Part shown: positions 54,114 to 62,912 of the stretch, piece by piece
How positions within the stretch are numbered: position 1 is the first letter of the stretch
How the letters are laid out: each line of letters begins with the position of its first letter
Origin: Palleronia rufa
GTDB lineage: Bacteria; Pseudomonadota; Alphaproteobacteria; Rhodobacterales; Rhodobacteraceae
NCBI RefSeq assembly: GCF_000743715.1
Contig: NZ_JQEY01000003.1
Coordinates: 220,112-284,111, forward strand
Direction: 5' to 3'
DNA length: 64,000 nt
Made by a program: the position numbers and the translations under genes
The notes under the pieces: generated by a model
Database searches by the model: none
The model's input: only the letters and a program-made list of their open reading frames with translations
What the model was told of the DNA's origin: nothing

Positions 54114-55450
54114 TGCGTGGCCCGGTTCAGGATCGTCGGAAAGACCTGCTGCAACGCCCGGTTCCAGGCGGTGATGCGCTGCTCGGCCACGAAGACGATG
54201 TCGTTGGGGCGCATCTCCATCCGCGTGGCCAGCGTCAGCAGCGCCACGTTGCCGGCGTCCAGATGCCAGGCGGTGATCTCACCCCCCGGCCCGGCGCGCA
54301 GCACGTAGATCTGGCCCATGTCGCCGGTGGCGATGGGGATGCCGCCCTGGTCGAAGAGCACGTCGGCCAGGGTGGCGCGCTGCTCGTAGGGAAGCGGCAC
54401 GCGGGACTGGGCCGTGACCTCGCCGGACAGATAGACGTAGTCGCGCGGGATCGCGCCCAGCCGGTCGCGTTCGGCAAAGAGGGACCGCTGCTCGTCGAGC
54501 CCGGCGCGGCGGATGGCGATCTCCGTCGAGAGCGCGTCGAGCGCCGCCGCCCGGGCCGACTGGCGCAGCGCGATCACGTCGATCTGCTGGCGGTAGTAGG
54601 CCAGCGCGCGGTCCAGATCGGTGCCCGTGTCCACATAGATCGCATCGCCCGCGAAGACCGGCAGGGACTGGAGCCGCGGCTGCGCCAGGTAGCTGTCCAC
54701 CGGCATCTGATAGAGCGTGCCGTCGCGGTAGAGCCGGATCGACGCGGTGCCGGGATCGCCCACCACCGGCCCGCCCGCCTCGGCCAGGGCGCTGCCCAGC
54801 GTGGCGGGGGTCAGGCCAAGGGTGACCACCCGGGCGTCCCCCACCGCGCCGCCCACCGCCACGCGGGCCGAATTGAACTCGGCGATCTCCAGGGAGAAGG
54901 CCGGGTCGAACTGCCGCTCCACCAGCACCTCGAACAGCCGGGTCTCGGCCTCGTCCAGGGTCAGGCCGGCCAGGGTCACGGCGCCCACCTCCGGGATCGA
55001 CACGGCACCGTCGTCGCGCACCGTGTAGCCCTGGCGCTGGTTCTGGGCGGCCAGAAGCCCCGACAGTTCCTCGACCGTGTCCGGAGAGGTCCGGGTCGCC
55101 AGCAGCACCACGTCGCCCACGCCGATCCGGTAGGGCTCCGGTGTCCGGGCGGGCGGCAGGCGCATCTCCGCGGCGGCCGGGCCGGCGCCGCCGGGCGGGT
55201 CCGGCAGCGCGCCCAGGCCCCGGGGCTGGCCGCCGCCGGTCAGGGTGGCGAAGGCGGCCGGCAGGCTGCGCGGCGTGTAGGGGGTGGCGTTGGCGCGCGC
55301 CAGCCCCGCCGTGTCCAGCGGCACGATGCGCACATCCGCCCCGGCCGCGCGGGCGACGCCGGGGCTGGTATAGGTCACGCCGCACCCCGCAAGACCCGCC
55401 ACAGCCAGCGCCAGCGCCACGAACCGTTCCCGACCCCTCATGCATCTCAT
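54110..55450 (-). CDS. Wza-like polysaccharide export lipoprotein
   Basis: 446 residues, probably an outer-membrane channel. The N-terminus is a lipoprotein signal (FVALALAVAGLAGCGVTY), with the lipid Cys at about residue 23. The Poly_export domain starts PYRIGVGDVVLLATRTSPDT and has VRDDGAVSIPEVGAVTLAGL. SLBB-like repeats follow (VYLSGEVTAQSRVPL and LADVLFDQGGIP). A membrane anchor at the C-terminus as in Wza is not obvious. The start may be the Met at 55450 or at 55441. Confidence 0.92.
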   Translation of the reverse strand: MRCMRGRERFVALALAVAGLAGCGVTYTSPGVARAAGADVRIVPLDTAGLARANATPYTPRSLPAAFATLTGGGQPRGLGALPDPPGGAGPAAAEMRLPPARTPEPYRIGVGDVVLLATRTSPDTVEELSGLLAAQNQRQGYTVRDDGAVSIPEVGAVTLAGLTLDEAETRLFEVLVERQFDPAFSLEIAEFNSARVAVGGAVGDARVVTLGLTPATLGSALAEAGGPVVGDPGTASIRLYRDGTLYQMPVDSYLAQPRLQSLPVFAGDAIYVDTGTDLDRALAYYRQQIDVIALRQSARAAALDALSTEIAIRRAGLDEQRSLFAERDRLGAIPRDYVYLSGEVTAQSRVPLPYEQRATLADVLFDQGGIPIATGDMGQIYVLRAGPGGEITAWHLDAGNVALLTLATRMEMRPNDIVFVAEQRITAWNRALQQVFPTILNRATQ

Positions 55451-55529
55451 CGCGCGACCCCCGTCCCCTCTGCATCCTGCCGGTCCCGCCGCTTTCGATG
55501 AAAAAAACTTCGGATCGGTTTACGGGGTT

Positions 55530-55549
55530 TTAACCACACCCAAGGTTAA
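55530..55549. promoter_or_regulatory. Inverted repeat TTAACC-N8-GGTTAA between Wza-like and priming-transferase genes
   Basis: Symmetric repeat in the AT-rich 141-base gap between two divergent polysaccharide genes. The arms resemble the CtrA half-site TTAACC, but the spacing (12 bases between TTAA cores) is not that of a full CtrA box. Candidate operator of unknown factor. Confidence 0.4.
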
Positions 55550-55591
55550 CGTTTGTTTACCGCGCGCAGGGCCGCGGTTCGGGAGGGCGGC

Positions 55592-56275
55592 ATGATCGGG
55601 ACAGGACGGCGCGGCGGGCGGAGCATCTATCGGCGGGCGGGCAAGCGGGCGATGGACCTTGCGGTGGCGCTGACGCTGCTGCCGCTGATCGTGCCGGTGG
55701 TGGCCGGCCTGTACCTGCTGGTGCGGCTCGACGGCGGGCCGGGGTTCTTCGGCCACTGGCGGGTGGGCCGCGACGGGCGCCCGTTCCGCTGCTGGAAGCT
55801 GCGCAGCATGCGCCCCGACGCGGATGTGGTGCTGGCGCGGCTCCTGGCGCGGTCGCCGGAGGCGCGGCACGAATGGCAGACCAGCTTCCGGCTCCGCGAC
55901 GACCCGCGCGTGACCCGGATCGGCCATGTGCTGCGCCAGCTGCATCTCGACGAGATGCCGCAGATCTGGAACGTGCTGCTGGGACAGATGTCGCTGGTCG
56001 GCCCGCGCCCCGTCACCCATGAGGAACTGCGGTTCTATTTCGAAACGCCCGCGGCCTACCTGGACCTGCGCCCCGGCGTGACCGGGCTCTGGCAGGTCGA
56101 GGCGCGGCACCTTGCCGGCTACGGCGCCCGGACCGAGCTCGACCGCGCCTACCTTGCGTCCATGAGCCTGTCGCTGGACCTGCGGCTGATGCTGCGGACC
56201 AGCGCGCGGATGCTGGGCATCCGCCCCGCCGCAGAGCCCCTGCCCGCCCCGTCGCCGGACGCGCAGTCCGCCTGA
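55592..56275 (+). CDS. Priming sugar-phosphate transferase (WcaJ/ExoY-like)
   Basis: 227 residues. It attaches the first sugar phosphate to undecaprenyl phosphate. One N-terminal membrane segment at about 22-43 (AVALTLLPLIVPVVAGLYLL) is followed by the catalytic bacterial sugar transferase domain: CWKLRSMRPDADVV, VTRIGHVLRQLHLDEMPQIW and NVLLGQMSLVGPRPVTHEEL, then PGVTGLWQVEARH. ATG 55592 has GGGAGG before it. It has the short ExoY form without the N-terminal extra domain of WcaJ. Confidence 0.95.
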   Translation: MIGTGRRGGRSIYRRAGKRAMDLAVALTLLPLIVPVVAGLYLLVRLDGGPGFFGHWRVGRDGRPFRCWKLRSMRPDADVVLARLLARSPEARHEWQTSFRLRDDPRVTRIGHVLRQLHLDEMPQIWNVLLGQMSLVGPRPVTHEELRFYFETPAAYLDLRPGVTGLWQVEARHLAGYGARTELDRAYLASMSLSLDLRLMLRTSARMLGIRPAAEPLPAPSPDAQSA

Positions 56276-56390
56276 GCGCCGGCAGACATCGCGCCCTTCC
56301 GGGTCCGCCGGCACGCGCGGACGCGGTTGCGGCGTCCCGACCGGGCCCGAGCGCTTTCGGCAGGTGTGTCACCACCCCAGAAAAACCGAC

Positions 56391-56426
56391 AAGCGAAATC
56401 AATCGCCTCGAAAAAGGCGTTTCGCT
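56391..56426. repeat. Inverted repeat at the left part of the Mu-like relic
   Basis: AGCGAAA and CGCC pair with GGCG and TTTCGCT, with a five-base bulge and a TCGAAAAA loop. The CGAAA/TTTCG words resemble the MuA-binding sites at the ends of Mu-like phages. It may be an end-site remnant. Confidence 0.4.
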
Positions 56427-56690
56427 GGATTTGTCACATCGAGGGGGGTGAGTGCAGGTCTTCGCGCGCTGACGCCGCAAGGAGGTACACTTGCATCAGT
56501 GACTTGGTCCCGAAGGTGCGGGCGATTTCGCGCATGACCGCGAACCATGTCAGTTCCCGGCTTCCGGTCTGCCCGGCTGTTTCGAGGACGGGTTTCTGGC
56601 GCCGAAGAGCGGGGCGCGACGGCGCGCGACCGGGACGGGCCGTCCTGTGTGACGTTCGAAGGGCGATGGACTGCCCTTCCGCCGTCGCAA

Positions 56691-57065
56691 AAGCTGGTCG
56701 CACGACAGGGGCGGGATAAAGCGGCCACGCGCCGGACGCGATCCGCCCCGCGCGACAAGACGACGATCGCGGCCCTGGACTGGGTGTCGCCGGACGGTCG
56801 GACGCAAGACCGCTGGGCCCATGACGGCGACGGCAAGGCCTATCGCCCGACCATGCTCGTGCGGGTGGACGTCGCGTCCGACCTCGTGCCGGGCTGGACG
56901 CTCGCCCGGTCGGAAAACGCGGGTCGAGACAATCCCGTTGATCCCGCGCGCAAGATCGCGAGGTGCGCCGCGGATGACCGCGACGGCTCCGCCGCGGCCG
57001 TCGCGGCCCTGGACCGTGCCGACGCCGCTGGCCACTGCCCGCGCTGTGCTCGCCGCCGCCTGTGA
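56691..57065 (+). pseudogene. Mu-type transposase fragment
   Basis: About 80 residues read as the start of the DDE core of Mu-type transposases: KLVARQGRDKAA, then ALDWVSPDGRTQDRWAHDG, DGKAYRPTMLVRVDVASDL and VPGWTLARSENA. The pattern VSxDGRxxD, RPTML, DVAS, SENA is characteristic, and the Asp of SPDG corresponds to the first catalytic Asp. After SENA the sequence loses similarity and ends at 57065. The second Asp and the Glu are missing, so it is dead. Confidence 0.7.
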
Positions 57066-57149
57066 AGGGGGTGTTGAACGCCCCCGAACACCCTGTTCAC
57101 ACCGCCGGAACAGCATCCGCGCGAGCACCGCTCCGGACGGCAGCCCCGG

Positions 57150-57380
57150 CTCGACACGGCGCCGGAGCTGCGCGCCTTCGTGAGCGACCGGATCGACCAT
57201 TTGACGTTCGCGCAGGTCGCGGATGCCGTGACCGAACGCGTCCCGCCCGACCGCCGCTCCGCCATCCACGCCCGGTGGACGTTCCGAAGGAAACACCGCA
57301 CCCGACCCGGCGGCGCACCATTCCGGATAGAGACCCGGTCTCCCGTCCTCTTCCGGTGCAAACCCAGCGAACCGCGGTGA
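57150..57380 (+). pseudogene. Helix-turn-helix-like fragment downstream of the transposase relic
   Basis: LDTAPELRAFVSDRIDHLTF and AQVADAVTERVPPDRRSAI, then HARWTFRRKHRT, look like a small helical DNA-binding protein of phages. No proper start is visible. A GTG at 57180 falls inside the helix. The tail after RKHRT is not protein-like. Family not identified. Confidence 0.35.
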
Positions 57381-57482
57381 CGGAGCGGGTAACAGCACAC
57401 GGGGGCCGGCGTCAGCCTACCCCCCCGGTGGCGTGTTCGTCGAAGATTTCCGCGATTGGACCGCTTTCGTGCCGCCGACGGT

Positions 57483-58637
57483 TCAGGCCGCGCCGTCCGC
57501 ATGGGATCCGCCGGCCGTCCGGAGACGTGTCGCTGTCGCGCGGGCGGGCCGGGGCGCGCGCAGCGACAGCAGGATCTCGACCAGCGTCGCGGCGCTGCTG
57601 TCCCAGTCGTAGGCGGCGGCGCGGGCGCGGCCGAGGCGGATATGGCGCGTCCTCTCCGCCGTCGTGAGAGCCGTCAGCGCCCGCAGCGACCCGGCCATGG
57701 ATTTCGCATCCAGCGGGTCGAACCAGATCGGGGCCGCGCCCAGCACCTCGGGCAGCGCGCCGGAGCGGGCCGCGGCCACCGGGCAGTCCAGCGACATCGC
57801 CTCCAGCGGGGGGATCCCGAAACCTTCGTGGAGCGACGGGAAAACCAGTCCGGTCGCGTGCTCGTAAAGGGCGCGGAGCGTGGCGTCATCGACCCGGCCA
57901 AGGCTGAGCGCGCGCCCGCCGGGCAGATGCGACGTGGCGATGCCCGGCACCCGGCCGCCGACGATGACCAGCGGCGGCACATCCCCGGCCAGACCGTGGG
58001 CGGCCAGCAGCCGGACCAGGTTCTTGTTCGGGCTCCGGTTGCCCACCGCCAGAAGATAGCGGCCGCGGGTCAGACCCGCCCGGTCCAGCGCGTCCGGATC
58101 GGGGGCCACGCGGCGCAGGTGGCCGGCGGCGTTCGGGACCAGCGCGAACCGATCCCGCGGGACGCGAAGGCGCGCCGCCAGCGCCGTCGCGGCATGGTCG
58201 CTGACCGCCAGAAGCGCGGCCGCCCGCGCCGCCAGCGCGGGCCGCAGCATCCGGTGCCAGGCGCGGTAGCGGACGGTGTAGGCCCCGGGCATGTCCCACA
58301 GATGCGTGTCGTGAAGCGCCAGCACCTGGCGGCGATGCGCCAGCGGCCCGGAGTTGCCCAGCCCCAGCAGCACCCCCCGGCGCGTCGCGCGCCAGAGCGC
58401 CCCCTGTTCCCACAGATGCCCCCGTCCGCCGGGAAGCGCATTCAGCGAGATCGCGCGCCAGCCCGGATCGCGGGCCGGGCCGGCGGGCCGCCAGGCGGTC
58501 ACGGGACCGATCCGGGCGGCCAGGTCGGGATCTGACGCCAGGCGGCCGTCGAGCGCGGACAGCAGTTCCTCTGCGTAGCGCTGGACGCCGGAGCGGGGCT
58601 GGGTCAGGAACCGCGCGTTGACGTGGATGGGATGCAT
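57483..58637 (-). CDS. GT4-family glycosyltransferase
   Basis: 384 residues, GT-B fold. The N-terminal motif is HVNARFLTQPRSGVQRYAEE, typical of mannosyltransferase-type GT4s. The nucleotide-sugar site is RYLLAVGNRSPNKNLVRLLA, and the E-x7-E motif is in FPSLHEGFGIPPLEAMSLDC. The start ATG 58637 overlaps the stop of the next gene (TGATG). The last 35 residues are Ala/Arg-rich and of no known role. Confidence 0.9.
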   Translation of the reverse strand: MHPIHVNARFLTQPRSGVQRYAEELLSALDGRLASDPDLAARIGPVTAWRPAGPARDPGWRAISLNALPGGRGHLWEQGALWRATRRGVLLGLGNSGPLAHRRQVLALHDTHLWDMPGAYTVRYRAWHRMLRPALAARAAALLAVSDHAATALAARLRVPRDRFALVPNAAGHLRRVAPDPDALDRAGLTRGRYLLAVGNRSPNKNLVRLLAAHGLAGDVPPLVIVGGRVPGIATSHLPGGRALSLGRVDDATLRALYEHATGLVFPSLHEGFGIPPLEAMSLDCPVAAARSGALPEVLGAAPIWFDPLDAKSMAGSLRALTALTTAERTRHIRLGRARAAAYDWDSSAATLVEILLSLRAPRPARATATRLRTAGGSHADGAA

Positions 58638-59749
58638 CAGGCGAGCGCCCAGCGCGGCCGGGAATGGGAATAGAGATCCGTGGTCCGCGCGCCAAGCGCA
58701 TCGAGCGCCCAGTCCGACAGATCCGTCGCCCCCGCGCCGCGCGACAGCCGCGCGCGGAGCGGCGCGCGGTCGGCCAGGACCGACATGGCGCGGACCAGCC
58801 CCTCCAGGTCGTCGGCGGGGGTCACCATGCCGTTCACCCCGTCCAGAAGCACCTCCGACAGGCCCGGCAGGTCCGCCGAGACCACCGGCGTGCCGGCGGC
58901 CAGGGACTGGATCACGACGCGCGGCAGCCCCTCGCGCTCGGACGCGAGGACGGAGAAGTCGGCCATGGCCAGAAGCGACTCGGGGTCGGGGCGATGCCCG
59001 GCCAGCACGACCCGGTCGCCCAGGCCCAGCCGTGCGATGGTCGCGGCGATGCGCGCACGCTCCGGCCCCTCTCCGGCCAAGACCACCCGCATCTCCGGCC
59101 GGATCCGCGCGAAGGCCTCAAGGAACGGCACGTGGCGCTTGCGCGGCTCCAGAGAGGCCAGCATCACCGCCACGGGCTGGAACCCCGGGCCGGTCAGCGC
59201 CAGTCGGTCGGAGGGCGGCACCGCGGTGCGGAACCGCGCCAGGTCCATGCCGGAGCGCACCACATGCATCTGTCCCGGCATGGCGATCCGCGCCTTCACG
59301 AACGCCCCCGCCGCGGCCTGGGAGACGGACAGGAACGTGTCGGTCACCCGCGCGGCCAGACGCTCTGCGGTGATGTAGCCATGGCGCTTGACCGGGCTGA
59401 CCCTTTCGAACGGAACGATATGGATGCCGTGAACGACCCTCAGGCGCCGTCCCCGCGCGGCCAGGCGCCCGACGATGCCGGCCTTGCTCTGGTGGGTGTG
59501 GACCACATCGGGGCGCAGCGTGTCGTAGAGCTCCGCAAGGCCCCGCATGGCGGCCAGGTCGGTGCCCAGGCGGACCCGGTGGACAAGCTCCGGAAGCGCC
59601 ACGGTGTCGATGCCGGGCACCGGCTGCGCCGGGCCGCCGTGGATCAGCGTGACGCGCAACCCGTGGGCGATCTGCCAACGGCAGGTGGCGAAGGTGTTCT
59701 CTTCCGATCCGCCGCCGGCCAGCCGCGTCATCACATGAACCACGTGCAT
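58637..59749 (-). CDS. GT4-family glycosyltransferase
   Basis: 370 residues from ATG 59749 (MHVVHVMTRLAGGGSEENTF), with GGGAGGTGAC upstream. HTHQSKAGIVGRLAARGRRL and HGIHIVPFERV are typical of the WbnK/capsule GT4 group. The nucleotide-sugar motif is EPRKRHVPFLEAFARI, and the E-x7-E-like region is ASEREGLPRVVIQSLAAGTP, with Gln in place of the second Glu. In-frame codons to 59806 lie upstream of the ribosome-binding site. Confidence 0.9.
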   Translation of the reverse strand: MHVVHVMTRLAGGGSEENTFATCRWQIAHGLRVTLIHGGPAQPVPGIDTVALPELVHRVRLGTDLAAMRGLAELYDTLRPDVVHTHQSKAGIVGRLAARGRRLRVVHGIHIVPFERVSPVKRHGYITAERLAARVTDTFLSVSQAAAGAFVKARIAMPGQMHVVRSGMDLARFRTAVPPSDRLALTGPGFQPVAVMLASLEPRKRHVPFLEAFARIRPEMRVVLAGEGPERARIAATIARLGLGDRVVLAGHRPDPESLLAMADFSVLASEREGLPRVVIQSLAAGTPVVSADLPGLSEVLLDGVNGMVTPADDLEGLVRAMSVLADRAPLRARLSRGAGATDLSDWALDALGARTTDLYSHSRPRWALA

Positions 59750-59845
59750 CGTCACCTCCCCGGGGTTGCACAGTTTCCCGGACGGTTGCGGCGAATCGCT
59801 TAACAAATCGCAAACTCCCGCTCAGAGCGCCGCGCGGGACCGGCG

Positions 59846-59861
59846 TTAAGCAGGCGTTAAC
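59846..59861 (+). promoter_or_regulatory. CtrA-type box before the sulfotransferase operon
   Basis: Perfect TTAA-N7-TTAAC (TTAAGCAGGCGTTAAC) in the 154-base gap between the GT4 gene and the sulfotransferase gene, about 43 bases before the latter's start. The two TTAA arms are 11 bases apart, one helical turn. A half site (TTAAC) lies at 59800-59804. Confidence 0.65.
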
Positions 59862-59903
59862 CTCGGGTTGCGATGAGGCGGGGGTGGCAGCACCGGAGCT
59901 TTC

Positions 59904-60620
59904 GTGGCGCGCATCCTCTACGTTCACGTGCCCAAATGCGGCGGAACCAGCTTCGGCGCGGCGCTGCGGCTGGTGCATCCCTTCGCCCAAGCAGGCATCG
60001 ACATCGACCGCGCCCGGGCCGAGGCGCTGGCCGAGGCGCCGCAGCTGGCCGGCCGCGCGCTCATCGCCGCCGACTACCGGCGGCGCGACCGGCAGCTCAG
60101 GGACCATCTGGCCCGGGGGACGGCCTGCATCTCCGGCCATGTGCAGCTGTCGGAGGCGCTGCTCGACGGGCCGGCGCAGGGCTGGCTGGCGGTGACGCTC
60201 CTGCGCGATCCGGTGGCGCGGTTCGTGTCCCATTACGCCTATCTCCAGCGCCACCACCCCGACCCGGCCCGCGCCGCCACGCTGGAGGCGTTCCTGGACA
60301 CCGACGACGCGCTGCGGCTGGGGTCGGAATACCTGTTCCATTTCGGCGGCGACTGGCAGGGGCCGGGCGCGGACCCGGACCTGGGCCCGCGCGCCGCCCG
60401 GACGCTGGCGCGCTGCGCGCTGGTGGGCGACCTGGCGCGCCCGGGGCAGTTCGCGCGCGACCTGTCGCGCCTGGCCCGACGGCCGCTGCCCCGGCTGGCC
60501 CGCAACCGCGCGCCGGCACCGGCCGAGGTGCCCGCGCCGCTCCGCGCGCGGATCGAAACGATCTGCGCGCCCGACATCGCGCTGTTCCGCGCGGCAATGC
60601 GCGACCGGTGCGCGGCGTGA
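59904..60620 (+). CDS. Sulfotransferase-family protein
   Basis: 238 residues. The 5'-phosphosulfate loop of PAPS-dependent sulfotransferases is RILYVHVPKCGGTSFG (residues 3-18). The 3'-phosphate site is LLRDPVARFVSHYAYLQ. It would sulfate a sugar of the exported polysaccharide. That is inference from context. GTG 59904 has GGAG before it and gives the family's N-terminus. The stop overlaps the start of the polymerase gene (GTGA). Confidence 0.85.
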   Translation: MARILYVHVPKCGGTSFGAALRLVHPFAQAGIDIDRARAEALAEAPQLAGRALIAADYRRRDRQLRDHLARGTACISGHVQLSEALLDGPAQGWLAVTLLRDPVARFVSHYAYLQRHHPDPARAATLEAFLDTDDALRLGSEYLFHFGGDWQGPGADPDLGPRAARTLARCALVGDLARPGQFARDLSRLARRPLPRLARNRAPAPAEVPAPLRARIETICAPDIALFRAAMRDRCAA

Positions 60621-61867
60621 TCGGGCTGGTCTCTCCGATCTCGATCCTGGCGCTGTGCTGGGGCATTACCGTCACCGGCGCATGGGTGGCGCTTGCCTTT
60701 CCGGAGCGGTTCGACCTGGTGGCGGTGTTCCTGCTGCGCCAGTCCATCACTCCGGGCACGCTGGCCCCGATGGGCGCCGTCTGGCTGGCCCTGGCGCTGG
60801 CGACATGGACGGTCGCGGACCGGGCGACGGCCATCGCCCTGCCGGCGCCGCGCGCGTTCCGCGTGGGCATCCACCCCGACCGGGCCGCGCGGACCGTGCT
60901 CTGGGCGACGCTGCTCTGCGTGGGGGTCACGGCGCTCTGGGTCGTGGTGTCCTCCCGCGGGCTCGGCGGGCCCATCGGTCTGGCGCGGCTGGCGCTCGAC
61001 GATCCCGACAGCGCCCGCGACCACCTGCTTCGGGGCAAGCTCTTTCCGGGGATGCGGCTGGCCTATGCGGCCCTGCCCGGCACCGGCGCCTTCGCCGCGG
61101 CGCTGCTGGCGCTGGGCGGGCTGACCGGCGGGCAACGCCGGGCCTGCATGGTTGCGGTGGCGCTTTCCGGGCTGGTGCTGCTGATCCTGCCGGTGGTGAT
61201 GAGCCAGCGGCTGCTGACGCTGCAATTCGCGATCTCCACCTACCTGGCGATCTGCCTTGTGCGCGGCCGCCTGCTGGCACTGGGCTGGCTTGGGCTGGGG
61301 GCGGCCGCCTTCGCCGCCGTCTGGATCATGCGCGAGGCGATCACCAACCCCAGCATCGACCGCGGGATGCTGGATATCGCGTTGCAAAAGGCGCTCTACT
61401 ACACCGCCAACGACCTGTGGAACAGCTTCGAGCCCCTTGGACGTGAGCTTCGCCATACCGGCGGGGCGCTGACCTTCTCCGGGCTTGCGGTGCTGACCGC
61501 CACCGACGGTCTGTGGTCGGAGATGGCGGCCGACCGGCTGGAGGCGCTGGAGACCATGAAGGGCGGCGGAGAGTTCTCCCTGCTGACCACCGCCTTCGTG
61601 GATTTCGGCGTCGTCGGCGGCACCGTGGAGGTGGCGGTCTTCGCCGTGCTCTTCCGGCTGGTCTGGCACGCGGGACAGGGCCGGTTCGGCGCGGCGCTGG
61701 CCTATTCGCAGATCGGTGCGGCGCTCTTTTTCTCCTCCCACGGCAACTACGTCACCCATCAGAACCTGCTGACGTCTCTGGGGCTGATCTGGGTGGTGCT
61801 GAACCTGTCGCGGGTCTCCGCGCCGGAGCGCGCCAGCGAAGGGGGCGCCCGTGGCCTTCCTGTCTGA
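60617..61867 (+). CDS. Wzy-like polysaccharide polymerase
   Basis: 416-residue inner-membrane protein with about ten hydrophobic segments, poorly conserved as usual for Wzy. It starts at GTG 60617 (overlapping the previous stop). It has a periplasmic loop (YYTANDLWNSFEPLGREL) and the end HGNYVTHQNLLTSLGLIWVV. The identification rests on topology, length and place between a sulfotransferase and a flippase. An O-antigen ligase-like role is an alternative. Confidence 0.7.
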   Translation: MIGLVSPISILALCWGITVTGAWVALAFPERFDLVAVFLLRQSITPGTLAPMGAVWLALALATWTVADRATAIALPAPRAFRVGIHPDRAARTVLWATLLCVGVTALWVVVSSRGLGGPIGLARLALDDPDSARDHLLRGKLFPGMRLAYAALPGTGAFAAALLALGGLTGGQRRACMVAVALSGLVLLILPVVMSQRLLTLQFAISTYLAICLVRGRLLALGWLGLGAAAFAAVWIMREAITNPSIDRGMLDIALQKALYYTANDLWNSFEPLGRELRHTGGALTFSGLAVLTATDGLWSEMAADRLEALETMKGGGEFSLLTTAFVDFGVVGGTVEVAVFAVLFRLVWHAGQGRFGAALAYSQIGAALFFSSHGNYVTHQNLLTSLGLIWVVLNLSRVSAPERASEGGARGLPV

Positions 61868-62912
61868 TGCCACGTTCACGCGCTCCGTCGCACCGCCCTC
61901 CGACCGGCTGGTGGGGCTGCAGATGCTGCGCGGGATCGCCGCCATGCTGGTGCTCATCGGCCATGTCCTTGCCGAGGCGCAGCATTACTTCGGGCGCGAC
62001 ATGCCGCTGATGGGCCTGCCGTGGAGCCGGGGCGTGGACATCTTCTTCGTCATCTCGGGCTTCGTCGTGGTGCTGTCGGCGCGGCGCTACGCCGGCCGTC
62101 CGGGGGCATTCCTGAAACGCCGCGCGCTCAGGGTCGTGCCGCTCTACTGGCTCTTCACGTCGCTAATGGTCGCGGTCCTGCTGCTGGCACCCGGGGCGGC
62201 CAAGGACACGGCCCTGGAGCCGGGACAGATCGTCGCCTCCTATCTCTTCGTCCCGTTCGAACGCCACGACGGCCGCATCGCCCCGGTCCTGTCGCTGGGC
62301 TGGACGCTGAACTACGAGATGTGGTTCTACGCGCTGCTGGCCATGGCGCTTTGCCTCAAGCGTCCCATCACGGCAGTGGCGGCGGTCCTGGTGACGCTGG
62401 TGGCGGTGGGCGTGGCGCTACGCCCGACCGGCGCGGTCGGCGTGACCTGGACCAACCCGCTGGTCCTGGAATTCCTGATGGGCGCGGTCCTGGCGCGGAT
62501 CTACGAGACCCACGGCAGGCGGGACGACGCGCGGCTGGGCATCGGTCTGCTGCTGGCCGGGCTGGCGCTTCTGGTGACGCTGGACGGGCTCGACCTGCCG
62601 CGCGCCGTGGCGGCCGGCGTGCCGGCGGCGGTGATCGTCGCGGCGGCGACGCTCTACTGGCCGCAGGGAATCGCCCCCGGCCAGAGGCTCGGGGACGCCA
62701 GCTACGCGCTCTATCTGTCGCACCGTTTCGCGCTCAGGCCGCTGACCCTGCTTCTGGTGCCGCTTCTGCCGGCGACGCCGCTGGCCATCGCGCTCTTTTG
62801 CGCGGTGGCGATGGGATCGGCCCTCGCCGTGGCCTTCGCCGTCCACGCGGGGATCGAGGCGCCGCTTCTGGCACGGCTGGCCGCCCGCCGCGCGGAGGGC
62901 CGCACCGCATGA
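61851..62912 (+). CDS. Acyltransferase 3 family membrane protein
   Basis: 353 residues, about ten membrane segments. The family's N-terminal motif is LQMLRGIAAMLVLIGHVLAE, with the catalytic His, then RGVDIFFVISGFVVVLSARR. ALYLSHRFALRPLT is typical of the OafA/ExoZ group. It probably acetylates or succinylates the polysaccharide. GTG 61851 lies 17 bases inside the polymerase gene. The stop overlaps the flippase start (ATGA). Confidence 0.9.
   Translation: MAFLSDATFTRSVAPPSDRLVGLQMLRGIAAMLVLIGHVLAEAQHYFGRDMPLMGLPWSRGVDIFFVISGFVVVLSARRYAGRPGAFLKRRALRVVPLYWLFTSLMVAVLLLAPGAAKDTALEPGQIVASYLFVPFERHDGRIAPVLSLGWTLNYEMWFYALLAMALCLKRPITAVAAVLVTLVAVGVALRPTGAVGVTWTNPLVLEFLMGAVLARIYETHGRRDDARLGIGLLLAGLALLVTLDGLDLPRAVAAGVPAAVIVAAATLYWPQGIAPGQRLGDASYALYLSHRFALRPLTLLLVPLLPATPLAIALFCAVAMGSALAVAFAVHAGIEAPLLARLAARRAEGRTA

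Larger units (their letters stand above)
56365..57380 (+). mobile_element. Relic of a Mu-like transposable phage
   Basis: A 1.2-kb stretch between polysaccharide genes shows a TGT-starting, A-rich left part with repeats (56365-56460), then a Mu-A-type transposase core fragment (56691-57065), then a helix-turn-helix-like fragment (57150-57380). The order is that of a Mu-like left end. No full gene, right end or target duplication was seen. Base composition stays GC-rich. Confidence 0.45.

Noticed and set aside
59873-60616. An N-terminal extension of the polymerase frame over the sulfotransferase gene
   Set aside because: The sulfotransferase frame carries the PAPS-site motifs. The extension is Arg/Gly/Ala-rich and the GTG at 60617 overlaps the sulfotransferase stop as in a typical operon joint.
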